A stretch of DNA of 64,000 nt from Novosphingobium taihuense (GTDB lineage: Bacteria; Pseudomonadota; Alphaproteobacteria; Sphingomonadales; Sphingomonadaceae): the NCBI RefSeq assembly GCF_007830315.1, contig NZ_VLKJ01000011.1, positions 1-64,000 on the forward strand. Direction: 5' to 3'. The position numbers and the translations under genes are program-made. Positions 12,118 to 21,328 of the stretch are shown piece after piece; within the stretch, counting starts at the first letter, position 1, and each line of letters opens with the position of its first letter. Below the pieces are notes generated by a model, which ran no database searches, was not told the DNA's origin, and saw nothing but the letters and a program-made list of their open reading frames with translations.

Positions 12118-13386
12118 TCAGAGTTTGACCAGCGTCACCTGGCTGACATTGATCCCGCCGCCGCGGAATCCGCCTTCGCAGTACATCAGGTAATAGCGCC
12201 ACAGATCGACAAAGCGCTGGTCAAAGCCTGCAGGCAATCCGCCCTCGGCCACAGTTCGATCCAGCGCCTCGCGCCACAGTTTGAGCGTCCGCGCATAGTC
12301 GAGGCCAAAGTCCTCGCGGTCCTGCCAGCTCAGCCCGCGCTCGCCCGCCAACCTTGCAAACTCACGCTCGCTGATCAGCAACCCACCCGGAAAGACATAG
12401 GCCTGGATGAAATCCGCGCTGGCAGCATAGGCATCGAACAGGTCGTCGCGGATGGTGATGTATTGCAGCGCTGCCCGTCCGCCAGGCTTGAGGCAACGGG
12501 CAAGGCAATCGAAGTAAGATGGCCAGTATTCACGGCCAACCGCCTCGACCATCTCGACGCTGGCGATGGCATCGAATTGACCTGCGACGTCGCGGTAGTC
12601 CTGATGCCGATATTCGATGCCCGGAAGGCCAGAAGAGGCCAGTTCGCGCCGAGCCCATTCCAGCTGCTCATCCGACAGGCTGATCCCGGTCACCCGTGCG
12701 CCATAGGTCTGGGCGAGCCGGCGTGCGAGGAAGCCCCAGCCACAACCAATCTCCAGCACCTCGCTACCCGGCTTAAGACCAAGTCTCGCGCCGAGCCGGT
12801 CGACCTTGTTTGCCTGTGCCTGTGCGAGTGGCGCGTCGGCGGCGATGCCGTCCCATAGCGCACTCGAATAGCTCATCGTCTCGTCGAGCCACTGCCGATA
12901 GAAATCGTTTCCGAGATCGTAGTGCGCGGCAATGTTGCGGCGCGCCTGCGCCTTGGAATTCTTGCGCAGGAAGTTGAGGGCCTTGCCCGCCAGTCGCCAC
13001 GGCCCCTTGGCCCGCCCGACATCCCCGAGCGTAGCCGCATTGCGCATGAACAGGTCGAAGATCGGGACCGGATCAGGGCTTTCCCATTCTCCTGCCGCCC
13101 AGGCTTCGTACCAGCCGATGGAGCCCGCTGTCGCCAACCGCATGATCGCGTTCCAGCTGCGCAGATGGATTCGCGCCACCGGCCCCTCGCCTCGTCCGCC
13201 CACGGTCCGCTGGCTGCCATCGGGCAGGATCGCGTGGATCGTACCGTGGACCAGACCACGGTCGATCCGCTCGACCACCGCATCGAACCGACCGGCAAAA
13301 ATACGTGCGATCCAGCGTCCGGCGGCGGAGATGTTCCAGCCCCCGGCAACCAGATGCCTCCCCCTCGTTGGCGTCTGCGCGTTCAT
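12118..13386 (-). CDS. cfa: Cyclopropane-fatty-acyl-phospholipid synthase family protein
   Basis: This is a SAM-dependent methyltransferase of 422 residues that adds a methylene or methyl group across lipid double bonds. An N-terminal lipid-binding half is followed by the SAM fold with EIGCGWGFLARR near residue 210, then ASVEMVEAVG and a PGGRAALQ strand. It starts 37 bases after the photolyase stop on the same strand. Photolyase and cfa are often grouped in light-induced clusters, which this pair resembles. An in-frame TTG at 13407 is an alternative start. Confidence 0.9.
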   Translation of the reverse strand: MNAQTPTRGRHLVAGGWNISAAGRWIARIFAGRFDAVVERIDRGLVHGTIHAILPDGSQRTVGGRGEGPVARIHLRSWNAIMRLATAGSIGWYEAWAAGEWESPDPVPIFDLFMRNAATLGDVGRAKGPWRLAGKALNFLRKNSKAQARRNIAAHYDLGNDFYRQWLDETMSYSSALWDGIAADAPLAQAQANKVDRLGARLGLKPGSEVLEIGCGWGFLARRLAQTYGARVTGISLSDEQLEWARRELASSGLPGIEYRHQDYRDVAGQFDAIASVEMVEAVGREYWPSYFDCLARCLKPGGRAALQYITIRDDLFDAYAASADFIQAYVFPGGLLISEREFARLAGERGLSWQDREDFGLDYARTLKLWREALDRTVAEGGLPAGFDQRFVDLWRYYLMYCEGGFRGGGINVSQVTLVKL

Positions 13387-13423
13387 GGAGCGGATATGCG
13401 GTGGCAAAGCGATGCGCGCAAGG

Positions 13424-14803
13424 TCAGGCTTGCGCCTTCATGGCATCATGCGCGGCAAGCGCCCGCGCGCGCGCCTCGGCGTGCGGGACGATCTTGGGCA
13501 CATAGCCCTGCGGCGGAAAGACGGGATCGTGGATGTCGGCGTCGGAAAGCTTGGCGAGTTCCGGCACCCATTTGCGGATGTAGCCCGCCGCATCGAACTT
13601 CGGAGATTGCGTCAGCGGCGCCATGATCCGTACGAACATGTTCGAATCGACGCCTGTCCCCGCCGTCCACTGCCAATTGACCGCGTTCGAGCCATAGTCG
13701 GCATCGACGAGCGTATCCCAGAACCACCGCTCACCCTCACGCCAGTCGATCAGCAGATGTTTCACCAGGAAGCTCGCCGCGATCATCCGCACACGGTTGT
13801 GCATCCAGCCGGTGTGCCACAGCTCGCGCATCCCGGCATCGACGATGGGGTAACCGGTGCGACCCTGCTGCCAAGCCTGCAGCCCCTCCGCATCATCACG
13901 CCACTGCAGACGGTCATAGGCCTCGCGCGCGTTCTTCGAACCGTAGTCGGGGAACTGCAAGGTCACGTTCTGCGCATAGTCGCGCCAGCCCAGCTCGCTC
14001 AGGAACACGTCCACCGAGCCGCCTGCAGCGGCCACACGCTGCCAGACGGTGGAGGGGGAGACCTCACCGAAGTGCAGGTGCGGCGAGAGACGCGAAGTGC
14101 CTTCGATGGAAGGCAGATTGCGGCACTGCTCGTAGCGCTCGGCGCGATCGGCAAAGTCCTCGAGCCTTTCAAGGGCGCCCTTTTCCCCGGGCGTCCACTC
14201 CTCGCGGAAACCCCCAGCCCAGTCGGGGGCGGTCGGGAGAAGCTTCCAGTCGTCAAGCTTGTCGCTCGCAGGCCAATGCTCCGGAGAGTCGAGCTTAGCC
14301 GGTGCCTCGGACGGGTGAGCGGGCGGCATCCGATCCTTCAGTGCGTGCCAGAAGGGCGTGAAAATCTTGTAGGGTGCGCCACTTCCGGACTTCACGGCTC
14401 CGGCCGGGGCGAGGTAATTCCCGTCGTGAAGGACAATCTGCATCGTCTTGGCGACGGCCTTTTCCGCATTGCGCCACCACGGCTCGTAATGGTGCAAGGC
14501 GTGGACTACCCGCGCCCCGGTTTCGCGACGAATCGCTGCCAGTTCCTCGTGAACCTTGCCACGCCGCAGGATCAGCCGCGAACCCAGCTTTCGAAGCGAG
14601 GCATCAAGGCTGGCAAGACTGTGGTACAGCCACCAGCGCGACGCGCCGCCCATCCGGCAGTGCTTGGGGGTTTCATCATCTAGCACATAGACGGGAATCA
14701 CGGCCCCTGCTTGTGCGGCTGCCAGCAGCGCTGCCTGATCGGCCAGGCGCAAGTCGCGGCGGAACCAGACGATGGACGGTTCACCTGCGCTCACGGACGA
14801 CAC
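13424..14803 (-). CDS. phr: Deoxyribodipyrimidine photolyase
   Basis: This flavoprotein repairs UV-induced pyrimidine dimers using blue light. The 459 residues begin with the antenna-binding Rossmann domain (SIVWFRRDLRL). The FAD-binding helical domain includes SPHLHFGEVSP, ELGWRDYAQN, a segment starting GRTGYPIVDAGMRELW, and DADYGSNAVNWQW. These are class I CPD photolyase signatures. The start is uncertain: GTG at 14803 has AAAGGG five bases upstream, and GTG at 14794 is also possible. The frame stays open upstream to 16531, but that stretch is antisense to two other real genes and is not part of the protein. Confidence 0.93.
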   Translation of the reverse strand: MSSVSAGEPSIVWFRRDLRLADQAALLAAAQAGAVIPVYVLDDETPKHCRMGGASRWWLYHSLASLDASLRKLGSRLILRRGKVHEELAAIRRETGARVVHALHHYEPWWRNAEKAVAKTMQIVLHDGNYLAPAGAVKSGSGAPYKIFTPFWHALKDRMPPAHPSEAPAKLDSPEHWPASDKLDDWKLLPTAPDWAGGFREEWTPGEKGALERLEDFADRAERYEQCRNLPSIEGTSRLSPHLHFGEVSPSTVWQRVAAAGGSVDVFLSELGWRDYAQNVTLQFPDYGSKNAREAYDRLQWRDDAEGLQAWQQGRTGYPIVDAGMRELWHTGWMHNRVRMIAASFLVKHLLIDWREGERWFWDTLVDADYGSNAVNWQWTAGTGVDSNMFVRIMAPLTQSPKFDAAGYIRKWVPELAKLSDADIHDPVFPPQGYVPKIVPHAEARARALAAHDAMKAQA

Positions 14804-14884
14804 GCATACCCTTTCTTCACTTCGGCGAGGCGATAAGACATTGTGCAGGAACAAGCATTGCGCTCGTATCGTTCCTAGAAACCG

Positions 14885-15625
14885 ATGATCGAAGCCGCCC
14901 CCGAAAGACACCTGCCCCAAAGGGCACGCAGCTGGCGCATCTCTCCGCGCCATGCCCTGATTGCCGCAGCGATCTGCTGGACGGGGTTCGTCGTCGTGAC
15001 CGTGCTGGTGCTTGGCGGACGCAGCAGCGGCATCGACAATGCAGGTCTTATGTTCTGGCGGCGCGGCGCAGAGCTCGCTCCCGCAGGTCCGCAATGGCTG
15101 CTGGAGGCAGTGCGTGACCTCACTTCGCTCGGCGGAGTGCTTCTGCGCAACCTGATCATGGCAGGCGTTCTTGCAGCCCTGCTGTTCCTGCGCCTGCGCC
15201 GCGAAGCCGTGCTGCTGGCGGCAACCGCCATGGGTGGCTGGGTGGTCAATTCGCTGGTAAAGCTCGCGGTCGGACGACCACGTCCGCTGATCGTTCCGCA
15301 TCTGACCGAAGCAGGCGGGCAAAGCTTCCCCAGCGGCCACAGCTTCAATTCGGCAGTCGTCTATATCGCCATCGCCCTTGCCTTTGCGGCGATGAGCCCG
15401 CGACGGGACGTGCGCTGGACGCTGGTGGCGACGGCAATCGTCCTGAGCATCGCCATAGCCATCAGCCGGGTCTGGCTCGGCGTTCATTTCCCGACAGACG
15501 TCGCGGCAGGCTGGCTCGGCGGAGCCGGCTGGGCCTTCCTCGCTTCGGCCCTTCTCCATCGTCCCGCCAAGGCCATGGCCGAGCAGGCAGGCGACATGCT
15601 CGATACCCTGACCCCGCGCGGCTAG
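14885..15625 (+). CDS. PAP2-family membrane phosphatase
   Basis: This is an integral membrane phosphatase of 246 residues with about six hydrophobic segments. The three PAP2 motifs are complete: KLAVGRPRP, SFPSGHS, and SRVWLGVHFPTD. Likely substrates are undecaprenyl pyrophosphate, phosphatidic acid or a lipid A phosphate; the sequence does not tell which. Its TAG stop shares the palindrome CTAG (15622-15625) with the stop of the convergent gene. Confidence 0.88.
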   Translation: MIEAAPERHLPQRARSWRISPRHALIAAAICWTGFVVVTVLVLGGRSSGIDNAGLMFWRRGAELAPAGPQWLLEAVRDLTSLGGVLLRNLIMAGVLAALLFLRLRREAVLLAATAMGGWVVNSLVKLAVGRPRPLIVPHLTEAGGQSFPSGHSFNSAVVYIAIALAFAAMSPRRDVRWTLVATAIVLSIAIAISRVWLGVHFPTDVAAGWLGGAGWAFLASALLHRPAKAMAEQAGDMLDTLTPRG

Positions 15626-16560
15626 CAGGTCTTGAGATCGACCACCGTGTTGAAGTTCCGTGCCATGGCTGGGCCGGTAAAGCGCGCATCGGCGAAGGTC
15701 ACCTTGGCCGTGCAGCCGGAGCGTTCTATCTTCGCGACCGGCATCTGCGACCAAGCTAGAAACTTCACGGCCTCGGGCGTGGCCTGCGCGGCCTGCTGGA
15801 CAAGAGGGTTGCGCATGTTGTCCCGCACGGACTGTTCCTTGGCGTCCAGGTGCGCCAAAGCGCGGAGCGGATTGTAATGCCCGAACCCGATGAGGCCGCG
15901 CTCCCGCCATACCATGTCTCGCTCCCAGAACCTCACCGGTGCAGGCGATGCAAAGATGCGGTCGGGCTGTGGATAAGGTTCGCTCATCACCAGCGCGTCG
16001 CGGGCGAGAGATGAGATGCCGATGTTGGCGGCGATGAACAGGACGCTTGCCCCCAGCGCAGCAACGGCCGGAGCCCCCCTGCCCCAGCGCCTCGACAGCC
16101 AGATGCCCAGACCCAGCATCGCAAGCAGCCAAGGCGAGACGATGAACAAGCCATCGGTGTGGTACCAAGCCTCGCGCATCGGCGAGAGCAACTGGACGGC
16201 ATAGACGTTCTGCAGATCGAGCAGCGGATGGGTGATGGCGCCGAAGTAGCTCAAGAGCACCAGCCATCCGAAGCGCAGTGGCGGCGCGTCTGTCGCGATC
16301 GTCCCGCGCGACGTCTGCCAGCGATCCAGCAGCCACAGCAAACCAGCCAGCAACGGTGGCATCAGAAGCACGCCGCCGACCAGGCCATGCGTGAACCCGC
16401 GATGCATGGCGAGTGGTGCCCACGGAGCCCAGCCGAAGAACACATCGATGTCCGGCATGTTCGCCGCCAGCACCAGCGCGGCCACGCCTTTGCGCGTCCG
16501 GTGCTTCAGCCCCGTCTCCGCCAGCGCCCATCCGGCAAGGCTATGCGTCAGGTTGTCCAA
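15622..16560 (-). CDS. DUF457/YdjM-type membrane-bound metal-dependent hydrolase
   Basis: This is a 312-residue protein with about four membrane segments in its first half. The conserved start MDNLTHSLAG, followed by ANMPDID and HRGFTHG, gives the histidine and aspartate set of the LexA-regulated YdjM family of putative metal-dependent hydrolases. A soluble C-terminal third is extracytoplasmic by prediction. It lies downstream of korB but is separated from it by a strong terminator hairpin. The function in the cell is not established for the family. Confidence 0.8.
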   Translation of the reverse strand: MDNLTHSLAGWALAETGLKHRTRKGVAALVLAANMPDIDVFFGWAPWAPLAMHRGFTHGLVGGVLLMPPLLAGLLWLLDRWQTSRGTIATDAPPLRFGWLVLLSYFGAITHPLLDLQNVYAVQLLSPMREAWYHTDGLFIVSPWLLAMLGLGIWLSRRWGRGAPAVAALGASVLFIAANIGISSLARDALVMSEPYPQPDRIFASPAPVRFWERDMVWRERGLIGFGHYNPLRALAHLDAKEQSVRDNMRNPLVQQAAQATPEAVKFLAWSQMPVAKIERSGCTAKVTFADARFTGPAMARNFNTVVDLKTC

Positions 16561-16570
16561 TGCGTGACCT

Positions 16571-16620
16571 CAAACAGAAAGGCCGCAAGGGCACGACCTG
16601 TGTCGCATCCTTGCGGCCTT
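16571..16620 (-). terminator. Intrinsic terminator after korB
   Basis: The 12-bp arms 16579-16590 and 16609-16620 are perfectly complementary, with an 18-base loop. On the minus strand the stem is followed by TCTGTTTG. It lies 25 bases beyond the korB stop. Confidence 0.8.
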
Positions 16621-16644
16621 CGAAGCCTTTGGGAAACCCGGCAA

Positions 16645-17697
16645 TCAGACCGGATCGGCAGCTGTTCCGCTGACGGTCCAGGTCTGGCCCTTGCCAAGAA
16701 GCTTGGCGAGGTTGGCGTCCTTGCCCTTGCGGGCCTGTTCGTCCTGGCCGAGCAGCACTTCCTCATAGGACGGACGAGCATCGTCGTAGATCACGCCCAG
16801 CGCCATCGGGAACGGGCCGAACGGCATTTCCACCAGCATGTGCGCGAGCGCGCGGTTCTTGACGTTGTGGACGATCACGCCCGCCGCCTGCCAGTCCCCA
16901 TCCAACACGTCGACGACCTTGAGGCTGAGCGTCTCCATGTCGAGCGCGATGCCCTTCACGCCGCCCGACTTTTCCGAACCGAACAGCATCGGCTCACCAT
17001 CGGTCAGCCACAGCTGGTTCTGGTCGGCCACGCCCTTGGCGACGAAATCGTCGAAGCGGTCCTTGTTGTAGACGATGCAGTTCTGGAAGATTTCGACGAA
17101 GGCCGCGCCCTTGTGGGCATGGGCGGCCTTGAGCACGCCGGGCAGGTTCTTCGACACGTCATAGGCCCGCGCGATGAAGCGCGCGCCCGAACCCAGCGCG
17201 AAGGCGCAAGGGAGGGCGGGACGGTCGACCGAACCCAGCGGCGAAGTCGGCGAATTGGTGCCCTCGCGGCTGGTCGGCGAGAACTGGCCCTTGGTCAGGC
17301 CGTAGATCTCGTTGTTGAACAGCAGGATCTGCACGTTCACGTTGCGACGCAGGATGTGCATCGTGTGATTGCCGCCGATCGACATGCCATCGCCATCACC
17401 CGTCACCAGCCAGACGTCGAGGTCTGGGTTCGCCAGCTTGATGCCGGTGGCAAAGGCCGGCGCACGGCCGTGGATCGTGTGGAAGCCGTAGCTTTCCACG
17501 TAGTATGGGAAGCGGCTCGAGCAGCCGATGCCCGAAACGAACACGGTGTTCGAAGGATCGGCGCCGATCTCCGGCAGGGTGCGCTGCACCGCCTTGAGGA
17601 TCGCGTAGTCGCCGCAACCCGGGCACCAGCGCACTTCCTGGTCGGTTTCCCAGTCCTTGAGCGTGGTCTGGACCGCGATCTTGGTCATCTCGTTCAT
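16645..17697 (-). CDS. korB: 2-oxoacid:ferredoxin oxidoreductase subunit beta
   Basis: This is the thiamine diphosphate and [4Fe-4S]-binding subunit (350 residues) of an enzyme that oxidatively decarboxylates a 2-oxoacid, probably 2-oxoglutarate, to acyl-CoA with ferredoxin as acceptor. WCPGCGDY (Cys25, Cys28) and GIGCSS (Cys59) supply cluster ligands, and GDGDGMSIGGNH with a following FNNEIYG is the thiamine motif. It sits 11 bases after korA. The KorAB two-subunit form, lacking the extra ferredoxin domain, occurs in aerobes. Confidence 0.92.
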   Translation of the reverse strand: MNEMTKIAVQTTLKDWETDQEVRWCPGCGDYAILKAVQRTLPEIGADPSNTVFVSGIGCSSRFPYYVESYGFHTIHGRAPAFATGIKLANPDLDVWLVTGDGDGMSIGGNHTMHILRRNVNVQILLFNNEIYGLTKGQFSPTSREGTNSPTSPLGSVDRPALPCAFALGSGARFIARAYDVSKNLPGVLKAAHAHKGAAFVEIFQNCIVYNKDRFDDFVAKGVADQNQLWLTDGEPMLFGSEKSGGVKGIALDMETLSLKVVDVLDGDWQAAGVIVHNVKNRALAHMLVEMPFGPFPMALGVIYDDARPSYEEVLLGQDEQARKGKDANLAKLLGKGQTWTVSGTAADPV

Positions 17698-17708
17698 TGT
17701 CGTAACCT

Positions 17709-19592
17709 TTATGCGAGCGCAGCTTCGATCGCGGCTTCGATTTCCGCGATGGTGAAGGGCTGGCCGCTGGTCTTGTTGAGCGGCTGGGCGTCGATCAGGA
17801 ACTGGTCGCGCAGCACCGTCTTGAACTGGCCGGTGTTCATCTCGGGCACCAGCACCTTGTCGTAGGACTTGAGCAGGTCACCCAGGTTCGACGGCATCGG
17901 CCAGATGTGGCGGACGTGGACGTGGCTGACGTCGAGCCCCTTGCGGCGGGCGCGGCGCACGGCCTGATAGATCGGTCCGTAAGTGCTGCCCCAGCCGACG
18001 ACCACGAGCTTGCCCGAGGCCTCGCCGTGGTTGACTTCCTGCAAGGGAATCGAGTTCGCAACGCCTTCGACCTTGGCCTTGCGGGCGTCGGTCATGATCT
18101 GGTGGCTGGCGGGCGAATAGTCGATGTTGCCGGTGCCGGGGTTCTTCTCGATGCCGCCGATGCGGTGCATCAGGCCAGCGGTGCCGGGCTTGATCCACGG
18201 ACGCGCGCCCTTTTCATCGCGCGCGAAGGGCAGCAGTTCGCCGTTGGGGCCGTTCTTCTCTTCGAGGAACGTGACCGGGAAAGGCTTGAAGCTTTCGGGA
18301 TCGGGCACCTTCCACGGCTCGGCCGCGTTGGCGATGTATCCGTCGGTCAGGAGCATGACCGGGGTCATGTATTCCACCGCGATACGGCAGGCCTCGATGG
18401 CGACCTCGAAGCAGTCCGAAGGGCTGCGCGAGGCGATAACCGGCATCGGCGCGTCACCATTGCGGCCATAGACTGCCTGATAGAGGTCCGACTGCTCGGT
18501 CTTGGTCGGAAGGCCCGTGGAGGGGCCGCCGCGCTGCGAGTTGACGATGACCAGCGGCAGCTCGGTCATGATCGCAAGGCCCATCGCCTCGCCCTTCAAG
18601 GCGATGCCAGGACCCGACGACGAGGTCACGCCCAGCTGGCCAGCATAGCTTGCGCCGATGGCCGAGGCGATTGCAGCGATCTCGTCTTCCGCCTGGAAGG
18701 TGGTGACGCCGTATTCCTTGAGCCGGGCAAGGTTGTGCAGGATCGCCGAGGCCGGCGTGATCGGATAGCCGCCAAAGAACATGTGCAGATCGGCAAGCTG
18801 CGCGCCCGCAACCAGACCAAGGCTGATCGCCTCTGCGCCGGTGACGGTGCGGTAAAGCCCTGCTTCGCTCTCGACCGGGGCGATGTGGTACTGCTTGAGC
18901 GGGCCCGACAATTCGGCAGTTTCGCCATAGGCGTGGCCTGCGTTCAATGCGGCGACGTTGGCTTCGGCCAGAACCGGGTTCTTGGCGAACTTGGCGTTCA
19001 ACCAGTCAATCAGCGGCTGGCGGTCACGGTCGAACATCCACAGGGCAAGGCCCAGCGTCCACATGTTCTTGCAGCGCAGCGCTTCCTTGTTGCCAAGGCC
19101 GAAGGGCTTTACCGCCTCTAGCGTCAAAGCCGAGATGTCGAACGCCAGCAGTTGCCACTTCTCGAGGCTGCCATCCTCGAGCGGATTGACTTCGTACTTG
19201 GCCTTCTCGAGGTTGCGCTTGTTGAACTCGCCGGTGTCGGCAATGATCAGGCCACCGGCCTTCAATGCGCCGACGTTGGTCTTGAGCGCAGCCGGGTTCA
19301 TCGCCACGAGCACGTCGGGCTGATCGCCCGCAGTATCGATCTCGGTCGAGCCGAAGTTGATCTGGAAGGCAGAGACGCCGAACAGCGTGCCTTGCGGCGC
19401 ACGGATTTCAGCCGGGAAGTCCGGGAAAGTCGCAAGATCGTTGCCCGCAAGCGCGGTCGAAAGCGTAAACTGACCGCCGGTCAGCTGCATGCCGTCGCCC
19501 GAGTCACCGGCAAAGCGCACGACCACCGCTTCGGGAGCCTGCGTTTCCTTGCCGCCCGTCAGTGCGTCCGGTCCATCAACAAGTGTAGCCAT
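17709..19592 (-). CDS. korA: 2-oxoacid:ferredoxin oxidoreductase subunit alpha (gamma-alpha fusion)
   Basis: This is the 627-residue partner of KorB. The first 200 residues are a gamma domain (RFAGDSGDGMQLTGGQF near residue 25), and the rest is the pyrimidine-binding alpha domain with YPITPAS, QAEDEIAA and TSSSGPG. GAGGA lies just before the ATG at 19592; a longer form from 19622 has no better support. A 203-base divergent region separates it from the esterase gene. Confidence 0.92.
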   Translation of the reverse strand: MATLVDGPDALTGGKETQAPEAVVVRFAGDSGDGMQLTGGQFTLSTALAGNDLATFPDFPAEIRAPQGTLFGVSAFQINFGSTEIDTAGDQPDVLVAMNPAALKTNVGALKAGGLIIADTGEFNKRNLEKAKYEVNPLEDGSLEKWQLLAFDISALTLEAVKPFGLGNKEALRCKNMWTLGLALWMFDRDRQPLIDWLNAKFAKNPVLAEANVAALNAGHAYGETAELSGPLKQYHIAPVESEAGLYRTVTGAEAISLGLVAGAQLADLHMFFGGYPITPASAILHNLARLKEYGVTTFQAEDEIAAIASAIGASYAGQLGVTSSSGPGIALKGEAMGLAIMTELPLVIVNSQRGGPSTGLPTKTEQSDLYQAVYGRNGDAPMPVIASRSPSDCFEVAIEACRIAVEYMTPVMLLTDGYIANAAEPWKVPDPESFKPFPVTFLEEKNGPNGELLPFARDEKGARPWIKPGTAGLMHRIGGIEKNPGTGNIDYSPASHQIMTDARKAKVEGVANSIPLQEVNHGEASGKLVVVGWGSTYGPIYQAVRRARRKGLDVSHVHVRHIWPMPSNLGDLLKSYDKVLVPEMNTGQFKTVLRDQFLIDAQPLNKTSGQPFTIAEIEAAIEAALA

Positions 19593-19730
19593 ATCGTCCT
19601 CTGCTGCGCCCGGGAGTTTCACCCAGTGCTGACACGCGCCTATGCCCCTCCCGTTCCGTTCGCAAAGAAGAAAAACTGCGCGTGACGAAAAATCCTCCTG
19701 CGCTCTTGATTCCTATCGCGCTTGCCAGTC

Positions 19731-19749
19731 AAGTTGCAAAAGCCAACTT
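19731..19749. promoter_or_regulatory. Inverted repeat in the korA/esterase divergent region
   Basis: AAGTTG and CAACTT flank seven bases (CAAAAGC), followed by TATAAC at 19761-19766, a possible -10 for the esterase gene. A -35 at proper spacing is not obvious. This is a regulator half-site pair by appearance only. Confidence 0.35.
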
Positions 19750-19795
19750 ACCGCGGTGTTTATAACGAATCCTGTCAACAGGGTGAGGAACAGTC

Positions 19796-20749
19796 ATGAC
19801 CGAGCAGAAGACCCATTACGTGCGCCCAGATGTCCAGGGCTTCCTGGCTTTCCTCAATGGCACCGATGCCCCGCCAATGAGCCAGCTCGGACTCGAGGCT
19901 GCGCGCGAGAGCTACCTCGCGATGGGCCAGCTGGCTGAGGCCGAGCCCCGCGAACTGGCCGTGATCCGGGACCTGACGTGCCCAGGACCTGCCGGTGACA
20001 TTCGCTTGCGCCTATACGATCTGCGCGACACCCGCGAGCCCGGCCCCGCCGTGATGTTCTTCCACGGCGGAGGCTTCGTCATCGGCGATCTTGAAAGCCA
20101 CCACAGTCTCTGCACCGAAATTGCCGCTGAACTCGACATGCCAGTTATCGCGGTCGACTATCGCCTTGCCCCCGAACACCCCTTTCCAGCCGCGCCTGAT
20201 GATTGCGAGGCCGCCTCGCGCTGGGTTGCGGCGAATTCGGCTGTACTGGGCCGCGAGATAACCGGCCTGATCCCGATGGGTGACAGCGCGGGGGGCAACC
20301 TCGCCATCGTCGTCACGCAGGCGCTGGTCGAAGAGCCCGCCGCAGTGCCAGTGATCATGCAGGTGCCGATCTATCCTCTCTCTGACGACAAGCCCGACCA
20401 CCAATCGTTCCTCGACTTCGCAGAAGGATATCTGCTGACAGCGGACACGATGCAGTGGTTCGCCAATGCCTATCAGGCGGTCACTGGCCACAAGCGCGCC
20501 TTTCCGATCTACGGCGAGCACTCGACCACGCCGCCAACGGTGCTAGTGACGGCAGGACTTGACCCGATTCGCGACAGCGGCCGGGTCTATGGTGCGGAAC
20601 TGATCCGTGCCGGGGCCGAAGTCGTGTTCCTCGAGATGAAGGGCACGATCCATGGCTTCACCCAGGTGCGCAAGGCTATTCCGAGCGCGCAAGGCGACAT
20701 GCAGTCCATCTTCAAGGCCGTAAGATTGCTGCTGGAAAGGTTGAAATGA
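19796..20749 (+). CDS. Alpha/beta hydrolase, hormone-sensitive-lipase-like esterase
   Basis: This is a 317-residue carboxylesterase of the type IV (HSL) family. The oxyanion motif is HGGG (residues 90-93). The catalytic triad is Ser164 in GDSAGG, Asp256 in AGLDPIRD, and His286 in GTIHGF. No signal peptide is present, so it is cytoplasmic. GAGGA precedes the ATG. It overlaps rppH by four bases (ATGA). Natural substrates are probably short acyl esters. Confidence 0.9.
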   Translation: MTEQKTHYVRPDVQGFLAFLNGTDAPPMSQLGLEAARESYLAMGQLAEAEPRELAVIRDLTCPGPAGDIRLRLYDLRDTREPGPAVMFFHGGGFVIGDLESHHSLCTEIAAELDMPVIAVDYRLAPEHPFPAAPDDCEAASRWVAANSAVLGREITGLIPMGDSAGGNLAIVVTQALVEEPAAVPVIMQVPIYPLSDDKPDHQSFLDFAEGYLLTADTMQWFANAYQAVTGHKRAFPIYGEHSTTPPTVLVTAGLDPIRDSGRVYGAELIRAGAEVVFLEMKGTIHGFTQVRKAIPSAQGDMQSIFKAVRLLLERLK

Positions 20750-21237
20750 GCGACGAATTTGCCGGGCTTCCCTACCGTCCCTGTGTCGGTGTCATGCTTG
20801 TGAACAGCGCCGGGCGCGTGTTCGTGGGCAAGCGGATCGACAACAAGGAGGTAAATGCGGACGCCTGGCAGATGCCGCAGGGCGGAATCGACGAAGGGGA
20901 AGAACTCCACCCCGCTGCCTTGCGCGAGCTTGCCGAGGAAACCGGCGTTTCACCCGATCTCGTGACCATTATCGCCGAAAGCCGCGAAGAACACTTCTAT
21001 GACCTGCCCGATTTCCTGATGGGCAAGCTTTGGGGCGGCAAGTACCGCGGCCAGCGCCAGAAGTGGCTGCTGATGCGCTTTGCGGGCGAGGATACGGACA
21101 TCAACCTCGAAGCCCACGAGCATGCCGAGTTCGAAGCGTGGAAGTGGGTCGAGCCCGAACTGCTGCCCGAACTGATCGTGCCGTTCAAGAAGCGGGTCTA
21201 TCGCCAGGTGGTCGAGGAATTCCGCGATCTGATCTGA
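20746..21237 (+). CDS. rppH: RNA pyrophosphohydrolase
   Basis: This is a 163-residue Nudix hydrolase that removes pyrophosphate from 5'-triphosphate RNA and so starts 5'-dependent decay. The Nudix box spans residues 46-68, with the REL-EE-G core intact. The N-terminal YRPCVGVML and the GQRQKW segment are typical of RppH rather than of ADP-ribose hydrolases. It is translationally coupled to the esterase. Confidence 0.92.
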   Translation: MSDEFAGLPYRPCVGVMLVNSAGRVFVGKRIDNKEVNADAWQMPQGGIDEGEELHPAALRELAEETGVSPDLVTIIAESREEHFYDLPDFLMGKLWGGKYRGQRQKWLLMRFAGEDTDINLEAHEHAEFEAWKWVEPELLPELIVPFKKRVYRQVVEEFRDLI

Positions 21238-21251
21238 AGATCAGCGCCGCG

Positions 21252-21272
21252 CCCCCGCGAAAGCGGGGGTTT
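21252..21272 (+). terminator. Terminator-like hairpin after rppH
   Basis: A 7-bp stem of CCCCCGC and GCGGGGG closes a GAAA tetraloop and is followed by only TTTA. It lies between two convergent genes. The T-run is short, so termination may be partial. Confidence 0.6.
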
Positions 21273-21328
21273 AGTCGGCTTGAACATCGACTTCCTGACA
21301 GCTCTGAGATCCCCTCCTGCGCGGGAAA

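Noticed and set aside
12932..14683. Long plus-strand frame opposite cfa and the photolyase
   Set aside because: Both minus-strand genes are complete with motifs; the frame crosses two of them and has no recognisable domain.
15622..15625. Shared CTAG stop of two convergent genes as a regulatory signal
   Set aside because: CTAG is palindromic, so a shared TAG stop is a simple outcome of tight packing.
14804..16531. Upstream extension of the photolyase frame
   Set aside because: It is antisense to the PAP2 gene and out of frame with the DUF457 gene, and it shows no domain; the photolyase homology begins at SIVWFRRDL.
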